From Thuidium tamariscinum (taxonomy: Eukaryota; Streptophyta; Bryopsida; Hypnales; Thuidiaceae): DNA of 64,000 bases. Both the position numbers and the translations under genes were made by a program. Positions 1 to 11,169 of this stretch are shown here, piece by piece. The stretch's first letter is position 1; each line of letters begins with the position of its first letter. The stretch spans positions 28,783,501 to 28,847,500 of the forward strand of contig OX344749.2 in NCBI GenBank assembly GCA_947034885.2. The letters are read 5' to 3'. The notes beneath the pieces were generated by a model, which saw only the letters and a program-made list of their open reading frames with translations, ran no database searches and was not told where the DNA came from.

Positions 1-658
1 ATACCGTATGCAAAAGTTATTAACGGTCAAAGTTTGTTTCTGAAATGGCCATCTACAGTCTGGTTACATGACTGATTTCGGAAATGTATGCATGTTGTAG
101 ATGGTGCTTTAAGGTCAGGTGCCATTTTGGGTGTACCTACCTTACCCCACGCTCTCTTCATTTCTCCTGCTTCACAAATCCTGGTTCGCAATCGCTGCCT
201 GGAATTCAAACTGCCTGAACATTACAAGATAGTTACCTCATATCGGCAAATGCATCTTTGCCGACATCTAGAAGACTCAGCAGAGTGAAAGAGCTAACCA
301 CCCCAATCAGTTTAGTGCAATCTGATCAAAGCGTAGCTGGAATACTATTAATCCGTACATGGCCGACGATCAAGCGCCCGACTGAGCGACCCAGCCGCAA
401 GTTCCAAGAAGTTCCGATCCTTACACTGAAATTGCAAGCTTCCGTGAAATTCAAATCCAAGGATAGGATATATGGCATCATGGGGGATCAGGGTTGTCGA
501 CTTCTCGCTAATTCAGGGTTCTCTGTCCAGCACTGGATTGAAGAGGAATTGGAGAGCTAGATCGATTTGGAGTGGAGAGGACGAGGCATAAGCGTTGCTA
601 GCTGTCAACCCGGCTGTCAAACTGTAGATCGAGTTAGTCGGCATATACCAAGAGAGCT
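1..658. other. Upstream region of the alpha-kinase gene
   Basis: No convincing coding exon is visible. Open frames here are short, overlap on both strands and match no family I know. Base composition is higher in GC than in the repeat tracts, as expected of a 5' flank. The stretch probably holds the promoter and 5' UTR of the gene whose ATG lies at 659. I could not fix a transcription start or TATA box. Confidence 0.4.
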
Positions 659-3600
659 ATGGAGGAGGTCGTCGATTTGTCTGGCTTGAGCTCGGCTTCT
701 CTCGCTGTCCATGAGCGGAACAGGGAGCTGGAGCAGCGACTGGCGAAGTTAGAAAAGGCAGGGCTCAGTCGACCCTCGGGATTGAGCCCTGCTTCTGCTG
801 CCGTGCAGAAGCGCAATCAACAACTGGAGCATCAGCTGGCGCGGTTAGAGAATCTGACCATCAACGAGCACAAAGTTTTCAAAGGGGGGGATTTCAAGGA
901 GCCGACAGAGTGGAGCGAGGGGTCGGTTCATACCGTCGGTAGTGAGCAGTTACTCCTTCAGGACAAGGACAGAGAAGAGAGGATTCGTCAACTCGAGCTC
1001 AGGAAAATGCTTCAGCAAGCGCAGGAGCTCGACCTGGCTTTCGTTGTGGACGCGACGGGCAGCATGGAGGTAATATAGTCTTCCAATTCTTTCTTAAGAT
1101 TGTAATTCATCTGACGTATTTAAACGGCTTGCAAGTAAACCAGCTAATAGCCGCAGTATACCTACTGGTTAGTATCCAGATCCTTTTCATCAAATATTAA
1201 GCGAAATTGTAAAATTTCTCATAATTCGTTAGATAGTTAGATTTGGTGCGATGCTTGTGCAGGGAACGATCGAGGAAGTGAAGAATCTGGCTCCAAAAAT
1301 TGCAACGGATGTCAAGAAGGCGTTTCCCAAACTGAAGCTCCGCGTGGCGTTTGCGCCATACCGAGACTACGCCGAGTACGATCAAGACGAAGCAGACAAG
1401 TGCGACTTTACCGACAGTTTCCAAGGTCAGGTTTCACCGACAGTCTTGGCAATTGTACAGCTAGTTTCTTTCGATTTCATCTGATTCCAATAGCCTTTCA
1501 AGAAGATTTAATGGAAATGAATTCTGCAGGTCCTGAGAGCACATTCGTCTCAGCTATAGCCAAAGTGAACGCAACAGGGGGTGGGTACCCTCTCGCGGAC
1601 GTGTTCTCTGGGCTGGAGCGCGTGGCGACTTTAAACTGGAGGTCCAAAACTCGAATCCTCATTCATATCGCTGATATGCCTTGCCACGGCAAGGAATTTC
1701 ACAACGGATTGGACGATAAGTACCCGGAAGGAGACTTGAAGCGCCGGGACGTCAGCAAATTGCTGGCAGCTCTTCGTTATGACTGCCAGATCGTGCACTA
1801 CCTGTTTTGTCATATCACCTACTACACGAAGAAGATGATGAGCGTATTTCGAGAGCGCGCTCCTCAAGGGGGGTGGATTCAAGAGGAGAAGCTTAGCAAC
1901 ATGAATAAGCTGCTGGAGGTCGTGGTGAGTGCTTCTTGCAAGAGTATCGCGGTGTCCACTCGAATAGTCGGTGGAGGTAAGCCAATTTCAATTCCATCTG
2001 GTGGCAAGTTTTCGATTGCTTGCCAAAAATGAGATCTATGCACAAGCTAGTTAGGGCTTTCCTTCGATCACTACGACAGGAATGACTTCAAGATTATGTA
2101 TGAATTCCCTCGAGCACTTTCTCTTCAAGGGATTTGAAAATATTCCCCTGGTATTGCAGCGGGGATTTGCTTTAGGTTCTACTCACCTGCCTCGATTTCC
2201 TCCCTTGAATAACTTTTGCTGTGAATTCCATGGAAATCCCGCAGATCCATCTGTGCCCAGGTATGTACCGGTGGCATGGAAGAATAAGAAGCCACAGTGG
2301 AGCGCTATCAATTGGCAACATGCAGTGCAATTCAGTTACCTGTAAGAACACAGTGCGTTGATCGACCCTCTCAATTCATTGGGCAAAAGAATTTGATGGC
2401 CATTGTAGCTAATTTTTCTAGTTCAATTTCCCTGAGTTCTGCAGGCTCCCGGAAACTCTGGAAACTTTGTTCAAGATCGTGGACAACGATGGATTGTTGG
2501 TGCTGGAGCGAACGCCTGCTTCAAAAGTAAAGATTGCACTTCGACCTTTCACGGATGAGGGGAACTTGAGGTGGCCATATCACGCACAAGTTTACAAGTC
2601 GCGATGGAAATCACCACGGTGAGTACATCTCTTCATTCTCTGGGATATCATAGGCTCCTGAAGATCAAGTAAAATGTGCAGGCCGGACATCAGGTACTCA
2701 GATCCATCTTCATACCTTTTGATCAATAAATGCATGATCCATCTTTCTGTACATCCAATTATCTGGAATCATTGGGAGGACTTCGGAGTCGGCTCACTTC
2801 CAATATCATCACGATCTTGGTATTAACGTTCAGAGGTCGCAAATATATTTCATAGAGACCGAATTTCAGTCTCGCTGTAAACAATCATGCATGACCTGGA
2901 TGTAAAAGACTTGCCTGGGTGCTTATTGTCATGTTTTTTAATTGATCGTGTGAATCTACACACATTTGAACATTACAGAAAGATGGTAGTGAAAAGATTC
3001 AAGGTGCTTGTTGGAGAGGACGTCAGCAAGGTGCACACAATGGAGGCATATTGTGAGCAAATGGAGGTGCAGACAGTCGCCGCTTTCATGGCCGAGCACT
3101 TCAACCAGGAACTGAAGAAGTAAACAATTGATGAGCACTCCCCTCTCGATTCGCAAGAAAAGCATTGAACAATTACCTTGAACAGGAATTAATTCTTGCA
3201 AGCATAGTTTTCTTTTTTGGTATTTTGAAATTCAATTGGTATTGACGGATCAATTTCTGACCATTACAATCGAAGACCTCGAAGTCCTGCCTTTGGAATG
3301 ATTACTCTGTCTCGTTGTTTCGACGCAGATTGTCGGGGCTCACTGACTACAAGACCGTGCAGTTCACGGCGGTTTCGGTACTCCAGGTGGGAGATTCAAC
3401 ATGTTACAACATGGAGACGTTGTTGGAAGGGACATGGATTCGGTACAGCAACAACGTGAATTACGTGAACACCAAAGAGTACGCGGCCACTCTGCACGCC
3501 TTCTCTCACTGGACCTACCAACGCTCCAAAGGTTTGCTCATGGTGACCGACTTGCAAGGCGTCCAAGTGAGAGACTCCAAAGGGAAGAAAGTGTTTATGC

Positions 3601-3779
3601 TGTGCGATCCTGCGGTTCACTGCAAGCATCTTCACCGCTACGCAAGGACCAAGACCAACTGGAGCTCTGCAGGAATGGACAGCTTCTTCGAAACCCATCG
3701 TTGCAACAACATTTGTCGGAGCCTCAATCTGACGCCCAAATCTTCGAGCTTCACGTGTGAGGGCACTATCATTAATTGA
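659..3779 (+). CDS. von Willebrand A domain / alpha-kinase (vwkA-like)
   Basis: Predicted atypical protein kinase with a vWA ligand-binding domain, similar in layout to Dictyostelium VwkA. Exons by eye: 659-1069, 1263-1425, 1530-1976, 2245-2260, 2445-2618, 2682-2693, 2979-3119, 3329-3779. They sum to 1,815 nt (604 aa) in frame across every GT-AG intron. Residues 1-70 form a charged, coiled-coil-like region with an internal duplication. The vWA domain begins with the MIDAS motif DATGSM (D131, T133, S135). The alpha-kinase domain starts near residue 340. K413 in VVKRF is the likely ATP-binding lysine. H515 (HWTY), then D529 and Q531 (TDLQG), are followed by a glycine stretch near 570 and the zinc motif H578-x-C580-xxx-C584. 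All key alpha-kinase residues look present, so it should be active. The 16- and 12-nt exons are the least certain part, but the frame requires them. Family assignment is strong; substrate is unknown. Confidence 0.9.
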
Positions 3780-5027
3780 TCAATGGCATACATGAAGTTT
3801 GAATCTGCAAATCCGATCGAGAACATCGCAGGCGTTGAAGCTTAAGACAGTTATATAAGACTTTCCTGTCATACCTCGAAAGCCTAAGACTTATCTGAGC
3901 CCGTAGCCTCCAGTGCATACTAATTGGCATTCGATTACAAACGTCGGATGCACTGATTTCTTGGCTTTCAGCATTGTAGTGTGGGAGTCGTTTGGGGGAG
4001 AATAAGCAACTTGATCTGAGATTGGACGTGTTCCTGGATGGTTTTGTTGGGTTTCTCTTAATTTTATTTGAACAGGGAAGTCTGGTGATGTGCATTTGTT
4101 TTGTTCAAGGTACTGAACTATGGTAATATACAAAGCATGGTATTGAATAATTTATGGTGTTTTAGGGCAACATGCCTCCCTGTCAGATGAAATGTCCTCG
4201 TCCAAATCACAAAGTATGTCGTCCTTGGTAGTCATGCACATGCCATTCTTACCTGTTGTTCCATCGTTGCATGTTTAACCCTCAAAACTGTCCAATTTTT
4301 TCTTAAATCAGTCAAAGGAATTCAACTTCCCACACAGAAATGGGCCTGAAATTTCGGATCAACCATATTAATTGACTAGGCAGCAGTGATCTCAGAACAG
4401 ATTCAGGGTTTTTAGTCAAATGTTCATTTTTGGAAGATTTTTAAAAATTTATATAAAGGGCATGAGAAAATTAAGTAGAAAATGAGCAAAATTTAGCCAG
4501 TTTTGGGATCACTGCTAGGCAAGACGTTAAATCGTGCCATCGAACCTGACGTGGTGTAGGTAAATCCAGCCCCCTGCAAGTAAAACAGGTTTTACTAGGG
4601 GTTGATGAGGGTTTTGGGGTTTATGTTTTGTTGGTTTTTTTGGTTGTGTCAAGGTCCTCCCTAGTTAATTTGGGGTCTCCAAATCCAAATATGAATTCAG
4701 AATTTGAAAACAATAAATTTTGAAAAAAATAAAAAATTTCAGTGCTTACCCTGGGGTAACTTCAGGTGCGCCACGTTAGTTTCGATTACACAATTTAACG
4801 CGCTGCGGCAGTTAGGGGTTAATTGAGTAGAATATCAATTATTATTATTACCTTTCAGCTTGCAAGAGAGTATACTATTTGCAGTGAGCATGACAGGGAG
4901 GGACAGAAACAGTAGCTGACAGACTTGGATGGTGTGCTATGACACCAGTGAGTGAAGCTGAAGCAGGGCATGACCTATGACATGTGAGCCTTGCTGACCC
5001 CTACGAACCTTTTGCAAGTTTTGGAGG
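3780..5027. other. 3' flank of the kinase gene and AT-rich spacer
   Basis: The first few hundred bases are the probable 3' UTR. After about 4,250 the sequence turns AT-rich and has no credible gene. A TTAGGGGTTAA string near 4,811 resembles the end of the TTAA-flanked elements described elsewhere in the window, but I found no partner terminus. Confidence 0.35.
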
Positions 5028-5029
5028 TA

Positions 5030-5390
5030 CAGTAGAACCTCTCTTATTAAACCCTCCTAGGTTGATAAACCTCTCTAACTCAATGTGTCAGACTAATTTA
5101 GAACTAAGTCAAATTACAAAGGATGTGAGTAAATCTGACCCTCTCTAAGAGAATAAACCTCTTAAACTCAATGTGTCTGACTAATCTAGAACTAAGTCAA
5201 ACTTCAAAAGATGTGAGTAAATCTGACCCTCTCTAAGAGAATAGACCTCTGAAACTCAATGTGTCAAACCGGTCTAGGACTAAGCCAAATTACAAAGGAT
5301 GTGAATAAATTTGAACCTCTCTAAGTAAATAAACCTCTCTATATCAAACTAGGCTTAGACCAATTGAGTTAAAAAGGTTTTACTACAGTT
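5030..5390. mobile_element. pogo/Tc1-mariner-like MITE
   Basis: The left end reads CAGTAGAACCTCTC and the right end, read inverted, CTGTAGTAAAACCTTTT. Both ends abut a TA dinucleotide (5028-5029 and 5391-5392). CAGTAGAACCTC-type ends next to TA are typical of pogo-like elements. No transposase fits in 361 bp, so it is non-autonomous. Most of the interior is a tandem repeat (separate entry). The end match is imperfect, which suggests age. Confidence 0.6.
5071..5340. repeat. 88-bp tandem repeat inside the pogo-like MITE
   Basis: Three units contain CAATGTGTC at 5081, 5169 and 5257, giving an exact 88-bp period. Each unit ends with CCTCTCTAAG-like sequence that resembles the element's own end. 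The array may have grown from the terminal sequence. Confidence 0.75.
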
Positions 5391-5539
5391 TATCTTCCTA
5401 TAGTAGTTTTATGCAATTGAAAACTATTATCAATCATAGAAACACACATATTAACATTAGAGTTGCCCGACATTCCATTTAGGCTAAATTTACACGTATC
5501 ATATCACTAGATTGTGAGATTGATGTGGATCTAAAGCCC

Positions 5540-6272
5540 AAATTTTCATTCAGCGGGCAGAATTTCTTTTTGCCAAAAGTCAAAATTAAATTTTTTTAGG
5601 GAATAATATATTTTTGCCTACATGAAAAGATTTAATTCACTCTATTTGAACTTATAATGAGAAAGTTATGGACAATCTTGTTTTTTGAGCAATCTAAACA
5701 TCTTCTTGAAAAAATAACTTATAGGATTCATTTTTGAATACAATTTTTACAATTTTTCAAAAGAAATTGTTGGACAAGGTTACGTTTACTTGCTAAAACA
5801 ATCTCACTTTTGGGATTATTGTGTTTCAATCCCATCTTAGAATTATTAATGACTTAGTTTTTCTATCAATCTTGGACCTACATCTACACAACAATTTTTT
5901 AAACAATGAAAATCAAGTGTTTTTTGTGTGGAAATTTTTTCCTAGACTCTCAACTCAATTTTTCAACACAAAAAATTATAAATTCAAGTTCTATAGTGCA
6001 AATGTTTCTTACAAATGGCGGTCAAAGTAATCTGAAAATGCAGACAACAAGAAAACTTGTATTTCCAACTTTGAATGCTCATATCTTCCAATCTATACAA
6101 TCAAACTTCATGGAATTATTACCACATGATTTCACTCAAGTTAAGTACAAGATCCAACAGTTAGATTCTTAAGAAAATGTATTTTTTGTTTTCTTGGGTG
6201 AATACAACAGAAATGGCAGTTTTGAGAGTTTTTTGACAGAAAAATGGCCTTGATCCTTTCGTCCTCTAGGGG
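5540..6272. mobile_element. Relic of the TTAA-flanked element family
   Basis: The right end reads GTCCTCTAGGGG followed by TTAA (6273-6276), matching the right end of the intact-looking element at 26616-27626. Interior landmarks occur in the same order in both: an ATCCCAT-containing segment, an ATCTTCCAATCTA segment and an ATACAAGATCC-like segment. I could not find the left terminus, so the start is approximate. No transposase frame is evident. Confidence 0.45.
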
Positions 6273-6276
6273 TTAA

Positions 6277-6819
6277 AAGGGTGGTAGTCAACCCCGGTTC
6301 TTTTGCGAAGTCCAAAAACAAGATAAAACGATAAAGATTCTTAATGCATATAGTTTCAAACCAACCAATGGCCAAGAGAAAGTGAACAACACCAACATTT
6401 TCAACTTCGTTTCTGCTCCCTCTGATCCTACATACACATTCTAAATTACCATATTCTCCCTCGTATTCTCTGCATAGAAAAACCCAGACAAGTATTCTTG
6501 GCATTCAGATCCTACATGTTACATAATAATAACAGGTTACAAAGAATGTGCAGATGATCCTCCCAGAAATTGAGAGTGATGCGACTGTCTTTTGAGAATT
6601 GCCCACAAGTTTTGGGGCAGCCCCTACTGACATACGACTGTACAGAATATCTAAAACAATGTAATCTCCTGAAAGCATTGTACACTGTACAAAACCAATA
6701 CAACCTTGTATTGGAAACAAGGGAGGATACCAATGAAACTGCTATGATTCTGCAACATCACCAAACCTGGAAAACCCAAACTGTTGGTTGGGTTCTTTTA
6801 GCCAGTAAATTTTGGCTCC
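6277..6819. other. 3' flank of the F-box/kelch gene
   Basis: No coding exon is recognised. The stretch lies directly downstream of the minus-strand kelch gene and probably contains its 3' UTR and polyadenylation site. Confidence 0.3.
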
Positions 6820-9075
6820 TTACAACCTCAATGTACACACAGCTCCCCATGACAGGTTATTCCTGGCGGATTTGGCCAGCAGAGGACGAGTCATCACGAA
6901 ACGCCAACCACGAGTCTTGGGGTTATACACTTGAAACACTATAGATCCTCGCTTCTTCTTCGGTGTCCGTTTCCCGTCTCCAATGTCCAGCACTGGCCCC
7001 CCAGGGATCACATACAACTCTCCTCCCAAGGGAACCAGCCGACATGATGCCTCAGCCAACACTGTCCCTGGTAGTTGGGCTTCTCTGATCCACCGGTTCT
7101 CTTGAATGTCATATCTGCAAAACAAAAAGCCTCGAAATTATACTAAACAACAAGTCTCAAAGAATTAAAAAACTGAGTGTGCAATTGCACCCTAAACTCC
7201 AACACTAGTAATTTGGGATCCCAAGCGGTCAGATTAAAGAGGTCAGGCTGTAAGACGTACATTTCGCATCCATGAAGTCTTTAAACCCCAAGAGACACTT
7301 TCAAACAGAACCCATACTTCTCATTTCAAAGTTCACTATGGGGTTGGCATAAAACAGTAAAATTAAAAATAGGGTTTTTGTATGGCGTTTAGAATACAAC
7401 TCAACCTTCCAAATATGCAGATTTTGCCTTATTATGAGAACTGTCAGAACCAAGACGTTAGATTAGTATTCTTAAACCAATAGTAGAAATTGTTGGTTGA
7501 CCACCGTAAAAAACATTTTCACCAACTGAGACCACCCCTAAATGGCACACTTGTTAACACGAATTATTTCGGCAACTTCCTCAAAACAAAAGCCCGTTCT
7601 TTATAATGGTTATTTGTTATCATATCCAATTGCTTAAATTCCGTAATCAAATTGTTCCACATGAGGATTTCCAACCCTCTCAATGGGTAAAAACACTTGT
7701 GGTATGCAATGGTACAAGAAAACCAAACCAATCAATGCTATATAGTATCAGTGTTTTTAAATCTTCTGGCTCTTATCAGACCTAAAATCTTACGTAACTA
7801 CCTTCAAGTGGATCCCATGTGTTATTTTGAATTGGTGACCAGATTTTTGAATACTGACATCTTTTCGAATATGAAAATAAACTTAGAATAGTAAACGATG
7901 GCCAAATTGCAAGTAACACTCCATACAAGAAAACCAGATCCCCCTCGATATATATTACCAGTGTTTTTCGTGCTCTGGCAACTCTCAGCCAAATTGCGAC
8001 TGAAAATTCTCCCTAACCTAAAATTCCATACTCTCAATTCTGCAATACTAGCCAGACTCTTGAATTACAAAAAAACTGCACAGTACCTGAAAAGGGCAGA
8101 TCCGTCCAACATATAAATACTCTCCGGCTCCCCCTTCGAATTGCAAAGCACAGCAACCTTCCCCAACCTCCTGCGCTCGCCTTCTTCCCACATTGGCTTC
8201 AAAATCCGCCACACCCCAGTCTTCAGGTTCATAATCTCCCCATCCGCATAATACTCGTCCACAGGCAATATCCCCGCAATCGTTCTTGAGCCTCCATAAC
8301 CTCCCATAACCCAAAACTCCTCCCCAAGAACAAACCCAACACAACCAGCTCGAATGTTTTGCAAATTTCCCAATGCAGTCCACCGATCATCTTCCAAATC
8401 ATACTTCTCCGCAGAAGAAAGACGACTTCCCCCTGCAGCGAATTGCGCATGCCGTGAGCCTCCGCCTGCCACAATCACTGAGTTCTCATGAACTCCACAG
8501 GCGAAGCTTCCTCGAGGAGTGCGCATATCTGTAAGTCTGTCCCATCGCGAGTTCACAGGGTCGAAGCGGTAGACGGCAGAGGACGGCAAGGGGCGATCCA
8601 TGGGGAAGCTTCTTGCGTCGTAGAGAGATCCGCCTATGATGAGAAGCGAATTTCCCAGGGAGACGCACTCGAAATTGGTGAGCCCGTAAGTGAAATTCTC
8701 CGAGGGCATGGGAGGGAGGAGACTCCAGAGTTGCGACCGGGGGTCGAAAAGCTCCCCTTGTGTGATGGACGGGTCGTCACGGAACAGGCACATGATTTCT
8801 TCATGTTTCGACCAACGGTTCCTAATGTCGAATAAACCTCGGCTCGACAGGACTGCTTTCCAGGACTTGCAAACGACTTTCAAGGAACTGTGCTGACACA
8901 AAGGCAGACAAGCAAGGCACAGACAGGCTAAGTCGTTCGGCAAGCCCGGAATTATACACTCGCCGTCATCGCCGAAAGCATTCCACAACTTCGGCATCTC
9001 GGAACTGGAACTCGCACCTTCCGAACCTCCGCCTTCCCTCAACCCCAGCATCACCATCGCCGTGAACGCTTCCAA
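6820..9075 (-). CDS. F-box/kelch-repeat protein (OR23-like)
   Basis: Predicted substrate receptor of an SCF (SKP1-cullin-F-box) E3 ubiquitin ligase. There are two exons, 8087-9075 and 6820-7114, with a roughly 970-bp intron. The join is in frame (LFR/YDIQ) and yields 427 aa. A serine- and glycine-rich head is followed by an F-box at about residues 43-80 (GLPNDLACLCLACLP to CKSWKAVL). Kelch blades follow, with motifs such as SLLIIGGSLYD, SVIVAGGGSRH and EEFWVMGGYGGSRT. The SRHAQFAAGGSRLSSAEKYD and PVDEYYADG stretches recall the Arabidopsis F-box/kelch protein OR23, so I read it as that subfamily. The protein ends shortly after the last kelch blade. The start is the first ATG of the open frame; a later start near residue 8 is possible. 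Confidence 0.88.
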
Positions 9076-9800
9076 GCGCTTCCAACCACTTCAAACCGCA
9101 AACTTCAAAAACCAATCGCAAACCCTAATCATCCCGCATTCCCCCGATTCCCTCCTCATCCATGAATTCACCCAACTGGTGTACATGCCGAATCTCCGCC
9201 CCATCGCGTCTCCATCACGCAAGCCCCCTCTTCAATAGTGACCCACCAATTCCACGAAAAGGCTAAAAACCCAAATGGTTCCCAACCCAACCCACCCACC
9301 CACCCAATTGTTCAAGACTCCAATTCCCCCTCAATACATGTTCAAAAATCACGCAAACACTCGCTCCAAAGTGCTCGAAACTCGGCAAATCAAAAGGAGA
9401 GTGCAATTGTGGGGAGGAGAGCGATGGCGAGGGAGCATTGAAACCCTAGGCAGGGGCTCCCTCTGGCTCCCTGTGCTCTGTGCTCTTGGAGTGCGTTTCA
9501 CAAACTTAGTGTGGTGTTGGGCAATTCTCTGAGTCCTAGAGTTGCTTCCTGCATTGCTTCCTTGGAGTCGTCAGTTGCTGCTTCCTTCACTTCGGTACTG
9601 CAAGCGACTGGGGGGGCCAGCTGGGAGTTGCATGGCCTTGGCAGTGTGCGAGAGGATGAGAGGGTGGCGTGGCCTCCACTTAGGATCTGTCTCGGGGTCC
9701 ACCTCGGATTCTGTGGGGCTCCGTGCTCTCTCTGTTTGCTGTGAACGAGATTGGAGAGATTGCAGCTTTTGATAAATGGAAGGAGAGAGAGGATCACACT
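9076..9800. other. Upstream region of the F-box/kelch gene
   Basis: Probable promoter and 5' UTR of the minus-strand kelch gene. A C-rich CCCACCCACCCACCCAAT-like stretch lies near 9,290. Short overlapping open frames on both strands at 9,500-9,800 look incidental. The tract ends where the repeat element at 9811 begins. Confidence 0.35.
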
Positions 9801-9810
9801 AGGCTCTCAT

Positions 9811-10199
9811 ACAGTGGAAACACCCAAAACCGTCCAAATAAGGAATTCAGTATAGTTGGAGGCAGCGTTTTCTAAAACTGCTATTTTCCCAGTATTAGCG
9901 AGTGAAAATCATGAATATTCAAAAAAAAATTAAAATTTTTGGAATCAGTATGTAATTTTTATAAATTTCCAAAGTGTTGGCTCCCTAGACCACTGGAACC
10001 GTCTTATAGGTGTACCTTTAACTAAACACCTGCTGAGATTAGTTGTCAGTGAATGAAAACTATACATGTGTCTTACAACTGCGTCAGCAAATTAGAATTA
10101 AACATTTGTCAGACGCTTTAATGAATGCTTATGGACAGATTTAGTAGTACTCTAGGGTCCAGGAATAGGTACAGGGACGGAAATGGGTGTTTTTCCTTT
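9811..10199. mobile_element. MITE family A, copy 1
   Basis: This 389-bp element begins ACAGTGGAAACACCCAAAAC and ends GGGTGTTTTTCCTTT. The inverted ends align as GGAAACACCCAAAACCGTCC against GGAAAAACACCCATTTCCGTCC. It is flanked by a perfect 10-bp direct repeat, AGGCTCTCAT (9801-9810 and 10200-10209), a clear target-site duplication. The length of that duplication would suit a Mutator-like or hAT-like element; superfamily is unresolved. It carries no coding capacity. Confidence 0.8.
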
Positions 10200-10228
10200 A
10201 GGCTCTCATTTTTTGCTGTGTGGAAGGT

Positions 10229-11169
10229 ACAGTGGAAACACTCAAAACCATCCAAATAAGGAATTCAGCATAGTTGGAGGCAACATTTTCTAAAATTGAT
10301 ATTTTTCTAGTATTAGTGAGTGAAAATCATGAATATTAAAAAAATTAGATTTTTTGGATACAGTATGTAATTTCTACAAATTTTCAAAGTGTTGGCCCCC
10401 TAGACCTATGGAACCGTCCTATAGGTGACCCCAAAATTGAACCTTGCGAAAATTAGTATTCAATCAACCAGATTTTCTTATGTGTTTCAATTGTCTCAGC
10501 AAATTACAATCACACATGTGGCGAACACATTAACCCTTTAGGGCCTAAGGAGCCCCAAACAACCTCTTGAATTCTTCTAGAATCAAATTTTCATATTAAA
10601 ATTTTATAATTTAATTTAAATTATTATTTTTCTACAAATAAGAATTCATATCTTCTATCTAATGTGATTTTTAATTTATTTTTGGAAAAAAAATGAAATC
10701 TATATGATTTTTTTAAGTTTATGCCTTTGAAAAATCATAGTAATTACAAAAAAGCTCAATTTCCCATGAAATTTTTATTGAAAATAGAGTATATTATATT
10801 GAACACTATGGTGAAGTTGGCATTCTCTCTTTAGTTATACACAAATAAATTCAATAGAGAAACATGTTCCATGTGCAGTGCATTTTGAAACTCTAAAATT
10901 CCGAACTTCAAATTGCAATAGGCAAATCATCATTGCTCTAAATTTGATGGCCAATGGCTCATTAGAAGTGGAATACCCGTGCCCTCACATCTTGTTCATA
11001 CCTGAAGAGGAACTAAGGCCAAGAGAGTGTTCCAATTCCCAAAATTCAATTTAAAAGAACCAAAATTGGTTTGCTAGGCCCTAAAGGGTTAAGGTAACTC
11101 TACTGACACATTTTGGTGAATCTACAGTCCACTGCAAGGAACAAGTGCGGGAATGGGTGTTTTGCCTTT
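10229..11169. mobile_element. MITE family A, copy 2, split by a TTAA element
   Basis: It begins ACAGTGGAAACACTCAAAAC, resembles copy 1 throughout and ends GGGTGTTTTGCCTTTA near 11169. Between 10530 and 11092 it is interrupted by a TTAA-flanked element (separate entry). No target duplication is recognisable at its outer ends. Confidence 0.75.
10534..11088. mobile_element. TTAA-flanked non-autonomous element (piggyBac-like)
   Basis: This 555-bp element has perfect 14-bp inverted ends, CCCTTTAGGGCCTA, and is bounded by TTAA on both sides (10530-10533 and 11089-11092). It sits inside a family A MITE. Copy 1 of that MITE (9811-10199) shows the matching site with a single TTAA, so the duplication can be checked within the window. 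TTAA targeting with CCC-starting ends fits piggyBac; Kolobok elements also use TTAA. No transposase is present. Confidence 0.75.

Noticed and set aside
2082-2345. 87-aa plus-strand open frame in the alpha-kinase gene
   Set aside because: It lies in introns; only 16 nt of it fit the kinase reading frame as an exon.
9498-9797. Overlapping open frames on both strands upstream of the kelch gene
   Set aside because: Similar length on both strands and no motif, consistent with chance in GC-richer sequence.
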